Assembly: GCA_949751835.1 (NCBI GenBank)
Contig: CATKHK010000003.1
Coordinates: 434,001 to 498,000 of the forward strand
Length of the DNA stretch: 64,000 nt
Reading direction: 5' to 3'
DNA from: Blepharisma japonicum
Lineage: Eukaryota > Ciliophora > Heterotrichea > Heterotrichida > Blepharismidae
Under the pieces are notes generated by a model. The model was not told the DNA's origin. It worked only from the letters and a program-made list of their open reading frames with translations, and searched no databases. Positions 1 through 8,823 of this stretch are shown piece after piece (positions within the stretch are counted from its first letter, which is position 1; each line of letters opens with the position of its first letter). Both the position numbers and the translations under genes were made by a program.

Positions 1-765
1 TGTTGCAAATCATACTTTATCATTGGGATACTCAAAATCATAATCAAAAGTAAGTTGATTATAAGGTTTTTTAGGGGTATTTCCAAAGCATTTATTGATT
101 TTACTGCTTGTAAAACATAAGTTTTCTCCTCCATACTCCCAGCCTTTGCTTTTGTTATTCCGAACTCTTTCAATACTGAAAACTCGAGGCCTCAGCCCAT
201 GCCGATATAAAGGTGAATTCCGTGAGAAATTTACTATATTGAATCTAACCCTCCTTTGTTTTGCAATCCCCATAACAGAAAAATAAAATCAATGCATATG
301 TCCCAAAGTATTAGTATCTGGTCTCATATACAAATCATATTCATTCTCGTTAACCATATAAACCTGGTCTAAATTTCCCCCTTCAAAAACTGCGTCAAAA
401 ATTAATGAATTTTCAGGAGCATCTTTAAGCATCCCAGTATCCACTGGAGATTCAGATTTATTCCGTTTAGATAAATATTCGTGAGCTCTTATAGATGGAT
501 CAGAAAAATCAAATGGATAAGTTTCAGTAGAATTATTAGTTAGCTTGGAATGGACTTTAAAAGAATCAGATGGCTGTCAACCTTGATAAATCTGTTGGAG
601 CTTTTGGCCTGGCTCATTGCATACAGGAAGCTCTAAATCGAAGTAAAGAGGAAGTGGGTCTTTTAAAAACTTTGGCCGCCAGCCCATAATCATATCAGAT
701 TCAAGAGAATAGCCTTTGCTTGCTAAAGGAGTTGCTAATGGTAAACTGCTCTCATAATAGGACAT
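1..765 (-). CDS. Cytosolic carboxypeptidase (CCP/AGBL family), N-terminal part, runs off window
   Basis: About 255 N-terminal codons of a peptidase M14 protein of the cytosolic carboxypeptidase family, which removes glutamate from tubulin tails and other proteins. Visible are the features of the CCP N-terminal beta domain: an FEGGNLDQ motif, an EYDLYMRPD motif, then HMHWFYFSV and a FNIVNFSR segment. The zinc-binding catalytic part lies beyond base 1. Two in-frame TGA codons (577-579 and 289-291) must be Trp. The second is the invariant Trp of the H-x-W-F-Y-F motif, strong support for the recoded TGA. The start at 763-765 is the only ATG before the 59-bp gap to the kinase gene upstream on the same strand. 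Family assignment is by motif recognition; which CCP subclass, and so which chain length it trims, cannot be told here. Confidence 0.85.
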
Positions 766-824
766 ATTAGTGAGTTAAATACTTTTTTATGATTTCATAT
801 ATTTACAGAATTATCTTATAATCT

Positions 825-2291
825 TTACCGAGAGGAAAGATGCTTAAGCAAATAGTCTTTGAGAGAAGCCACACTGATGATGCCTAAATGGCTTTTATCA
901 ATTTCTTCTGAAAATTTCTCCCATTCAGCTTCTTCTAGCCTAAAAATGCTTCTTTTTAGTTCGTTTAAAGACAAATAGCCATCAGAGGTAATATTATATG
1001 CCTGGAAAGCTTTTTCAAATTCTTGTTTTTGGAATAAAAGGCTCCAATTAATTGAAGCGACAAGAAAATCTGAGTAGTCCATGCGTCCACTATTATCAGA
1101 ATCACAGTTCTCTATAATTTGATCTAAATCAATTTGCTGACATGTGGCAAGCAATTTCGACCCTTCTAAAATTTCATGTCTGCTAATTACTCCATCTCCA
1201 TTTGTATCTAAGCTTTTAAACAGTTTTCTTAGTTCACTTTCTTCTCTGAAAGTCTGTACTCTAGCAGCAATAAATGCCAAAATTCTTTTATCTAATTTTG
1301 ACTTTGCTCGGAAATTGCATAATTGTTCGAAAATTTGGTGATTTAGTGGGACATCTTCAATTTCATTAGAAATATGTTTTTTTATCCAAGGATGATCTAA
1401 TACTTCTTGTGCAGAAATTCGCTTTTCTGGATCAATTTCTATGGTTTTTCTTAATAAATCTTTTGCTTCTTGACTGACGTGGTTCCATATCCCTTTGCTT
1501 AAATCTATATTACCTTTTTTGATATATCCTATTACTTCTTGAGGAGTTGATCCAACAAAAGGAGGTCTCCCACATAGCATGAAATAGATGATAATCCCGA
1601 CGCTCCAGATGTCACATTTGCTGTCAAAAATCCCAGAAAATACTTCTGGGGCTTGGTAATAAATTCCTTCTGATTTTACAAAAAAATTTGTTTCTTCTGA
1701 CGGTTTTTGAGTAACTCCGAAATCAGTGATTTTTAATGGGGCATCAGGGTCTTTAGTTTCGAATAGAAGCATTTCAGGCTTCAAACAGCCAAATGTGACG
1801 CTGTTTGAGTGAGAATAGTTAACTGCAGTCATAATTTCTTGAGTGTATTTAGCTGCTAGTTTTTCTCCTAAGCGAATTTCAGATAAAATTTTTTTAGAGA
1901 GCTCACCGCCCATTAGCAACTCTGTCACGATGTAATAGCTAAACTCAGACTCAACAACCTCAAAAATTTTTATTATATTTGGGTGACGAAGACTCCTCAG
2001 TAATTCGAGCTCCCATAGCATTTGCTCTTCAGAGTTCAAATCAAGCTTTGATTTTTGAATTTCTTTTATGGCCCTCATAAACCCACTTCGCTTTTCAATT
2101 GCTTTAAATACTGTCCCGAAACCTTCACTATTTATGATCAAAATGATTTCATAAGTGTCGCGAATTTGCCCTTTTCGTGTAGGAATTCTTGGCCTTAGTT
2201 TTAAATTTTTCTGGCTGCCCAAGCTTGAAATGCTTGTTTTGCGGCTCTGAACGGGGTTTTGGTTTACGATATTAGAATTACAACAACCCAT
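825..2291 (-). CDS. Calcium-dependent protein kinase-like protein, probable pseudokinase
   Basis: 488 residues: an MGCC N-terminus (probable N-myristoylation at Gly2 and palmitoylation at Cys3/4), a protein kinase domain at about 45-303, a junction segment and an EF-hand region at about 350-485, the CDPK layout of ciliates, plants and apicomplexans. The VAIK-type lysine (K76), DFG (190-192) and APE (214-216) are present. The catalytic loop is not: the usual HRD-L-K-P-E-N reads F-G-C-L-K-P-E-M (167-174), so the catalytic Asp is Cys169 and the Mg-binding Asn is Met174. The Gly loop is also weak (NSEGFG). EF-hand 1 (362-373) is canonical, EF-hand 2 (397-408) nearly so, EF-hands 3 and 4 are degenerate. 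I infer a calcium-responsive, membrane-anchored pseudokinase with a scaffold or allosteric role. The frame is clean, so it is not simply a decayed gene. Confidence 0.9.
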   Translation of the reverse strand: MGCCNSNIVNQNPVQSRKTSISSLGSQKNLKLRPRIPTRKGQIRDTYEIILIINSEGFGTVFKAIEKRSGFMRAIKEIQKSKLDLNSEEQMLWELELLRSLRHPNIIKIFEVVESEFSYYIVTELLMGGELSKKILSEIRLGEKLAAKYTQEIMTAVNYSHSNSVTFGCLKPEMLLFETKDPDAPLKITDFGVTQKPSEETNFFVKSEGIYYQAPEVFSGIFDSKCDIWSVGIIIYFMLCGRPPFVGSTPQEVIGYIKKGNIDLSKGIWNHVSQEAKDLLRKTIEIDPEKRISAQEVLDHPWIKKHISNEIEDVPLNHQIFEQLCNFRAKSKLDKRILAFIAARVQTFREESELRKLFKSLDTNGDGVISRHEILEGSKLLATCQQIDLDQIIENCDSDNSGRMDYSDFLVASINWSLLFQKQEFEKAFQAYNITSDGYLSLNELKRSIFRLEEAEWEKFSEEIDKSHLGIISVASLKDYLLKHLSSR

Positions 2292-2668
2292 TGTGCGTAT
2301 ATTTTAAAATTTATTATATAAAATCTGGTGATTTTGAGGCTGTAGGCCAATATGGGATCGAATTAAAAAATTAGCCACAAGTCTGATAGGGAAGCAATCG
2401 GTGAATAGGAATTTAGGTATAAAATATTTATTTGTAAAAAAAACTAGAATTAATTGGATTAACTGTTAATGTTATTTGGTACTGAATTAATTAGTAGGCT
2501 AAATATTTGCCATTTTAAAATTTAGCTTAATTATTAAGCATTTATGAGATTTATGCAATTATATATATTTCAATAGAACTAATATTATTAGTCTAAGCTT
2601 TTTATTAATTTTCAAATTCTTATTTTCATTAAAATAAATCTAATAAGTTCAAGCAAGTTAAAAGCATT
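2292..2668. other. Intergenic region between divergent genes
   Basis: 377 AT-rich bases between the start of the CDPK-like gene (minus) and the start of a secreted protein gene (plus). It must hold both promoters. I see no ORF, RNA gene or clear motif. Confidence 0.6.
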
Positions 2669-3205
2669 ATGTTTCTATTTGTATATGCAGCAGTAATATC
2701 AGAAACCACAATCATAGAAGGAATTTTTTCTCCTGATGAAGCCATGTCCTATTACATTGCTGAAGGCTATAATTTTACTTTCCCTTACACTCTTGTAGAA
2801 AGCAATCATACAAAAAGCTATATAAAAATCTTAATTGATCCCTGCAAATCTAAACGTGAATATTGCTGTGAAGGTTATGGTGAAGCAATGTGTGAAGATA
2901 ATCTCGTCATTTATGCAGGCCCTAACCTAGAAATTGCTTGAGCAAATAACAACTTTGCAGTGATTTGTAATAATGAGTTCGAAAATCAGCCTAATTGTGG
3001 AGATTTTATTGAAATTCATCCTCCGGGGGACACTGATATAATGAATTATGTAAGGATCACCCAACTCTATTCTTCTGGATTTCATACAGAGTTTTTGTAT
3101 ACAAAGAATATTACGTCAGGACACTATGAGCTGTGGTGAGTCCACAAAGATAGAAGTGGGTTTGATATATTGTATATAAAGCCTTTTTTTATAGTAAATG
3201 CTTAA
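2669..3205 (+). CDS. Small secreted Cys-containing protein, unknown function
   Basis: 178 residues, using TGA at 2939-2941 and at 3138-3140 as Trp. The start MFLFVYAAVIS resembles a short signal peptide, followed by about 165 residues with N-glycosylation-type sites (NFT, NHT, NIT) and eight or so cysteines grouped as C-x6-CC-x7-C and later C-x10-C, which suggests an extracellular disulfide-bonded domain. Length, sequence and site pattern do not match a family I recognise. It stands alone, divergent from the CDPK-like gene and convergent with the TELO2-like gene 49 bp downstream. The start is the first ATG of the frame; a slightly longer N-terminus with a better hydrophobic core cannot be excluded if a tiny intron precedes it. 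Confidence 0.65.
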
Positions 3206-3254
3206 TTAATTTGCAATAAAATGTTTTAGGAATCTATTAATTTATGAATTTGTG

Positions 3255-5093
3255 TTAGTTTGAATAAGCCTGCAAAGATGCAAGCTCAATCAAGCATTTT
3301 GTCGCTGTTTCTTGAAATTCAGCAGGGACAGATGCAATAATATGAACCAATTCTTCAATATCATTCACAAAAGTAGGGAAATTTCCTAATGTTTCTACCC
3401 CATTTTGTAATTTTTCACATATTTCTACTAGTAGCAAGAAGCAAGAATCAACGATTTCTCTTTTTTCAGAAATAATATTTGGTTTTACTATATTTCTTAT
3501 CATATATACGCATTGTGCAGCAATATCTACAGTGCAAGAAGGACCAGTGCATTCAATTATTTCACTTAATGTGTATATTGCTTTAGCCAGAGCTGAAGGG
3601 TTTGTTTTATTATTGATGGATTTTATGATCCCAGAACTGAAATACTGAAAGTGAGGGAAAAATAGATTTGGGTGATCTATGCTAGGCTTTTGTATTGCTT
3701 TGTGGTATCTTTTTGTTTTAAGTTTAAGTCTCTCTTTGATTATTTGTTGGGCTGGAGTTAATTTTTCAGGTTTTTCAGGTTGAAAAATTTGTGGCTTTTT
3801 GACTGGAGGATTTGCCAATTTATTAGCTGATTCTCTGATGATATCATAAACAAGTATATCACTTCCCACAGATTTATTTTCTGAATTTAGTCTTTCTATT
3901 AAAATGTTGCACATTTCTTTAGGCTTTAAAAAAGTCAAGCTAATTAGTGCTTTTAATCTTTTTTCTTCAAAATCTTTTAAATTAAATTGATTTGGGCATT
4001 TAAATAGCACATCAGCTAAACTTTCATAAACTAAATCAAGCTCATCTAATTCAGCTCCTATTAATTCTTCAGCCGCATTAATTGCTGCAAAATTTCTATC
4101 TTTTTGATCAGATCTCAGCCCTTGTATAAGGTCTTCTAAATACATCGGACTGTCCCTGATAATTTCTTCTTCATCTTCCTTTTCACTATCACTGCTTCCG
4201 AAATCGATTTTATTTTCAGTTAGAAAATCTTCTAAACTGTACTTAATTGATGGACATTCTGGGTGCATGATTTGTGATACGGCAGATGCAATAAGTAAGC
4301 CTGAACTTCTTATTTTTATGTTTGGGGATGAAAGTCTTATTTGGACTCCTAAAAAAATGTAGCTTGTTATTGGTGCTGGAAGTGATGCATGGATATTGTG
4401 ATATATAAGGAGAGTTAGAACTGATTAGAAAATACAATAATTTGTGCTTAGATTCGACTCTTTTAGTAAAGATTCTTTGCTTCACTCTTGGGAAGCATTT
4501 ATTAAGCAATTATCAGATAAAGAATAATGATCAAGTAAAGCTGAAAGCTTTACTGAGTCTTCGTATGAGGAGCAAACAGCCTTAAAAGGCAGTTGAGATG
4601 TAAAAAAAACTGCAAAAGTTGAAGTAAAAGTTGGAAAATAATTATAAATTTCAGTAAGAGACATTTCTTTGAATATGCAAAGTAGAAGAGGAGAAATTAC
4701 TTTTAAAGATGATAATAGCTCGATTATTTTTTTGGTAGAAGTAGATTTCTGAAGAGCTTTTACTACAGGAAGAGGTTTTCTTCTTAATAAAATTTTATCA
4801 ATGATCTCTAGTGTTTTTATGAAAATGATTTCGCTGTTTTCTAAATCTTGCTTAAAGAGAGCACAGCATAGGTCATAAAAATAGGCATCTGTGTTCAGAA
4901 TATTGCTTTTATTTTTGTTTGCAATTCTGTCTGGAAGAGAAACTAAAATATTTAGTAGATTATTCCATCCTATAGAGCTGTCTGAAAGCAAATTTGGCAG
5001 ATTTTCATAAATAAAAGTTGATATAGAAAGATCTGAAGTTTCTGAATTGCTAGTTTCTTCTATTTTTTCAATTAAACTCTCTACTGCGCTCAT
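3255..5093 (-). CDS. TELO2/Tel2-like protein (PIKK chaperone complex)
   Basis: 607 residues after removal of one 15-nt intron (4421-4435), which carries the only in-frame TAA. One TGA (4482-4484) is read as Trp. The C-terminal half resembles the conserved Tel2 C-terminal domain: a short 'SSPNIKIRSSGLLIA' segment (compare 'VRRLGM.VAE'), then PMYLEDLIQGL, and an alpha-helical HEAT-like region ending in an FEEKRLKALISL stretch. Tel2 works with Tti1 and Tti2 and the R2TP-Hsp90 machinery to mature PI3K-related kinases (ATM, ATR, mTOR and others). The N-terminal 200 residues are alpha-helical but poorly recognisable, as is usual for the family. Length is short against metazoan TELO2 (about 840) but plausible for a protist. 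The assignment rests on motif resemblance and needs a profile search. Confidence 0.65.
4421..4435 (-). other. 15-nt spliceosomal intron in TELO2-like gene
   Basis: On the minus strand GTATTTTCTAATCAG: GT start, AG end and a TAAT branch-like motif. It contains the in-frame TAA that otherwise breaks the gene; removal keeps the frame and joins the two halves. Confidence 0.85.
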
Positions 5094-5292
5094 TTATTTA
5101 TATAATCAAATGCTCTTTATTTTCGTAATATTCAATATGACAAAGATATTTATTTATTTTGGAATATCAGATAAAATTCAAAAAATGCATAACATTTCAG
5201 TATGAATTTGATTTTTAATCATATTTAATTATAATTAACTAATTGTAAAATAGACAATTAAATGCAAGAATTTTAGTTGAAATGAGCGCTTA

Positions 5293-5982
5293 TTATGCTT
5301 GCACATTTTGGCTTTCTGCATTCCACTTCGCTATAGCTTGTCTAACAGGCTCATGCACTTCTCTAACAGCATCAATTCCACCTATTTCTTCTCTCCATCT
5401 TACCAAATTTGCATGACTACTGAAATCAAAATTGTCCAATTCTAACTGGCTCAAGTAGCAATATAATAAAATATCAGCAAATGTTGGTTGAGCAGTTCTA
5501 GCTATGTAATTTCCGCTTGCAAAAACAGCATCAATTGATGTAAGGAAACTTTCTAATGATGCTAACCATTCTGCTATTTTTTCAGGAGGGGGTACTGGTT
5601 TTTGGAAGAATTTGGGCAAAATGACTTTATTGTAAACATAGGGAGAAATAGCTTTGATTGTATTGGTATGATGCCAATGCAATGAAGCATTCACTTTTGC
5701 TCTGGCTTGGATATCTGCAGGAAACCATTGAGAATCAGTATGAAAGGCTTCAGCTAAATAGTAAATAATAGCATTGCTTTCACCGAGACCGAAAGTTCCA
5801 TGAGAAATTGCTGGGACTTGGCCATATGGATTAATGGCAAGAAATTCTGGAGACTTTTGCTCGTGCTTTAACAAATCAACTTGGACGAATTCATTTGGGA
5901 TGTTATGAAGCTTGCAAAAAACCATTACTGCTCTGGTAGGAGGGGAAAAAACTGTTCCATGAATCCTGAGAGTGTCTGCCAT
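5293..5982 (-). CDS. Glutathione S-transferase, theta-like
   Basis: 229 residues, the usual cytosolic GST length. The N-terminal thioredoxin-like domain shows a Ser-centred active site (S13 in VFSPPTRAV, as in theta-class enzymes), the cis-proline loop in NPYGQVPAI (51-59) and the glutathione-binding ES pair (E68-S69 in GLGESNAIIYYLAE). The all-helical C-terminal domain follows from about 90, with the conserved 'FADILLYCYLSQL' helix containing the N-capping Asp. It should conjugate glutathione to electrophiles in the cytosol; substrate cannot be inferred. TAA stop, ATG start with stops upstream. No intron or TGA codon is needed. Confidence 0.93.
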   Translation of the reverse strand: MADTLRIHGTVFSPPTRAVMVFCKLHNIPNEFVQVDLLKHEQKSPEFLAINPYGQVPAISHGTFGLGESNAIIYYLAEAFHTDSQWFPADIQARAKVNASLHWHHTNTIKAISPYVYNKVILPKFFQKPVPPPEKIAEWLASLESFLTSIDAVFASGNYIARTAQPTFADILLYCYLSQLELDNFDFSSHANLVRWREEIGGIDAVREVHEPVRQAIAKWNAESQNVQA

Positions 5983-6172
5983 TATTATTTTATAACCAAT
6001 ATTAATAAATATCAGGGAGAGAGTTTATTATATAACTTATAAATGGCAAAAAGCAAAATATTTTAATTAAACTTGGTTAATTACTAAAAATGCATAAGTT
6101 CTTAATTTGTAATAATATATCAATCTTAGTTTGTTTAATAAAATTAGTAATAATACAGAATTATTTATATTT

Positions 6173-6868
6173 TTAAATGTTTCCATTTCTGGGATCTGAT
6201 ATTTCTTTTATCCATTTCCCATTTTTTCAGTTTCCGAGCTCTTCTTTACTCCCAACTGAGTAACTTCCTGCCTTAATTCCTCTACAATATCTAGGTCTTT
6301 CTGGCATATTTGCTTGCTCTATTTCATTTTGCAAACTTTTTATCATTGTTCAGTTTGATACCTTGCTGTTTTTTTCAAGCTCTTGGTTTTTTTTCTTTAA
6401 TCCTTCTATAATTTTCTTATCGCTTTCAGAGCTATTATAGGCATTTGCCAATAGCTCATTATACTCATCTGTCCGATTCTTCATCGTTTCATTTAATTCA
6501 AAAATTTTTTCTTTTTGGATTTTGTTTTCATTTTCTGATAAAACTTGCAAAGCTTTTAATTTTTCCACTTCTTGAGCTAAGAATAAGAAAGATTGTTCCA
6601 TAGCTTGGCATTTAGCCTCATAGAGCTTTGATTTCTCTGCTAAAGCTAAAATGCAGTCTTCAAGAGACTTTTTTTCTAACTTCAGAGTGATGAGTTCTTC
6701 TTCGAAAAAACTTGAAGAAGTTTGAATATCAGCAGTCGATTGAGTTTCTCTGGAGTTATCAGGAGTTGAAGCAAATGATGAAAATGCAAAAGGATTTGTT
6801 GAATCTTCTTCAGTTTGGATATATTTTGATTCCGCGGTTTTATGCTCTCTAGTCTCAGTACAGCCCAT
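6173..6868 (-). CDS. Lipid-anchored coiled-coil protein, unknown function
   Basis: 231 residues, with TGA codons at 6350-6352 and 6227-6229 read as Trp. It begins MGC, a likely N-myristoylation plus palmitoylation signal, then a Ser/Thr-rich segment to about 55, then a long heptad-like coiled coil (about 55-170, rich in E, K and L) and a short basic, Gly/Trp-containing tail ending at TAA 6173-6175. I do not recognise a family. The MGC start is shared with the CDPK-like pseudokinase 4 kb away, suggesting both act at a membrane, but nothing else links them. Reading TGA as stop would truncate the protein by 59 residues, losing the whole tail. Confidence 0.75.
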
Positions 6869-7475
6869 TTTTATTTTTCGTAGAATTAGATATTATAAGA
6901 AAATTATCTCTATAAAGTATTTATATGAGCCGCAGTTTAAATTTTGAATTTTAGGTTAAGCAATCAGAAATGTATATTAAAAAATAAATATGAGAGGTTG
7001 CTAGGCAAGTTTAAAGCTACTCTTGATAGTGATAGAGATATTCAGAAAATTAAATATTAAGCAAAATAATGATATAATGCTACAGTAAAAATGATTCTAT
7101 GTGATTACTTAAATTGCGTTTTGTCTAAATATGGTAATTTTAGATATGCTATATAAAGCTAAATCACTTTGCTTAAATAACCTAAAATATAGAAAATCAT
7201 TACTGATTGATCTGATTACTGAGAAATTCATCATTACAGGTAATAAATCTAATTAATCAAGAATTGATAATTGAATTCCCCTTTAATGTTTGCTTATACT
7301 ATATAATCCACCAAACTAGTTTAACTTATATAAAAACTTTCTGGTAACTGGAATATTATTTTTTACATAAAATCGCTTTATATTAGTTATTTTAGATATT
7401 CCATTAATTTTATCCTAAAATTATCAATAAGTAGTTATTGCTCATTAACTATATCCCCACATTTTTTCTTAATAA
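6869..7475. other. Intergenic region between divergent genes
   Basis: 607 very AT-rich bases between two divergent starts. Six-frame reading with TAA/TAG stops gives only short open stretches. No RNA gene or repeat recognised. Confidence 0.6.
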
Positions 7476-8564
7476 ATGGAGAGAGGAAAAGAGCCGAGAT
7501 ATAACATAAGGCAAACTTCCCAAGGCCTTCAAAAACTATTAATGAGCTCTTTAACTCTTATCTTAGGTAAAAACTGCAAAGTAACTACTACAGCTGGAGC
7601 TATCTACAAAGGATTGATTCATACTTATACTTCAAATGGAATCATTCTTTATCAAAATCGAAATCCTCAAGAACCAAGCAAGCCTATTAAATTTTCCCTC
7701 AAAGATCTGATATCAATAGAAGTTAACAGCATCACAGTTGCTTCTCAAAAAAAATTTAAAACTGATCGGGAAATTACTAAATCCAATAAAAAATACTCCC
7801 GGCAATTGCAAAAATGGGAAAGCGATGCTCCTATTGAAGAAACCCTTAGTAAATCCAATGAGCCTTGGGACCAATTCAAAGCCAACAAAGAAAAATTCAA
7901 CTATAAAAGCACATATAGTGAAGATCTTTATACAACAGCAAAAGTCGACCCTAGCGAATTAACTGATGAGCAATTAAAAAAAGCCCAAAAAGTAGAAGAA
8001 GAACTTTTGGGGACAAAAATTGAAGAAGAATTCGAGGATGTAGAAGACGAAGAAAAGAAATTTGGAGCTGTTCTAGGCAGTGGAAGATATGAGGAAAACA
8101 ATAGTCAGTCTCCGCCTAGAATAACCCGTGATCGAGCTGTTAGCATTGCAGGAGATTTTTCTATTGGCGATTATAAAAAGCTCAGGGAGCATATAATGAG
8201 GAATAAAATTTTTACCTCTGCGGAGATGGAGACAATAAATTCCTTGTGCCCTATGATTGTTGCTGACAATAAAGAAGAAGTCTTGAGGGAATTCGCGAAA
8301 TTTAAAAGAGAAAGATTGCCTTCAAGGAGAGAAATAATGGAAGACTTGAAAAAATCATCAAAAATAATTGATGAGCTGTTTAAGAAAATGCCAGAAATGA
8401 CGAAGAAAGATGAAGTGAAGCCAAAAGGAGTTATAGACTTATTTATTTCTGGATGGAAAAATTGTGAAAGAGATACAGAAATCCAGACATGGCCAAGCTT
8501 TATTAGGCATTTAAACACTTCAAGTACAGTTCCACCCAGAGTTGCAGGTAATCTCTATAAATAA
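7476..8564 (+). CDS. Ataxin-2/Pbp1 homologue (Lsm-type plus LsmAD domain)
   Basis: 362 residues. An Sm-like (SM-ATX) domain occupies about 18-86 (KNCKVTTTAGAIYKGLIHTY then a FSLKDLISIEV strand). The LsmAD domain starts at W131 (EPWDQFKANKEKF) and continues through STYSEDLYTT to about 190, a pair diagnostic of ataxin-2. An acidic linker and a helical C-terminal part follow. Ataxin-2 proteins bind RNA and poly(A)-binding protein, and act in stress granules and translation control. The animal PAM2 motif that binds PABP is not obvious here, and the protein is much shorter than animal ataxin-2 (over 1000 residues) because the polyQ and disordered regions are absent. It starts at the first ATG after the divergent intergenic region. 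Confidence 0.9.
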   Translation: MERGKEPRYNIRQTSQGLQKLLMSSLTLILGKNCKVTTTAGAIYKGLIHTYTSNGIILYQNRNPQEPSKPIKFSLKDLISIEVNSITVASQKKFKTDREITKSNKKYSRQLQKWESDAPIEETLSKSNEPWDQFKANKEKFNYKSTYSEDLYTTAKVDPSELTDEQLKKAQKVEEELLGTKIEEEFEDVEDEEKKFGAVLGSGRYEENNSQSPPRITRDRAVSIAGDFSIGDYKKLREHIMRNKIFTSAEMETINSLCPMIVADNKEEVLREFAKFKRERLPSRREIMEDLKKSSKIIDELFKKMPEMTKKDEVKPKGVIDLFISGWKNCERDTEIQTWPSFIRHLNTSSTVPPRVAGNLYK

Positions 8565-8823
8565 ATTCTATTCAATGTAAAATGTTGAAAAGAGATTGAA
8601 GGATTTAAAAATGGTAAATTGATATAAAAATAAAACTTTTTACATATTATAATTTCATTACTAATTAGCTATTAAAGCTAAATACACATCAATAAATTCA
8701 ATGAAAAAAATAAACAATGATACTGACATATTTGTAACTATTTCATTTTTTTTACTTTTTCATTTTATCTAAGAACAGCAAAGATATTATAAATTTACCT
8801 AATAATAATTTATTTAAATATAT

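Noticed and set aside
4243-4509. 88-residue ORF bridging the two TELO2-like pieces
   Set aside because: It is the off-frame reading over the 15-nt intron; the spliced frame gives the homologous protein.
8171-8518. 115-residue minus-strand ORF inside the ataxin-2 gene
   Set aside because: Antisense shadow of a clearly recognised domain protein.
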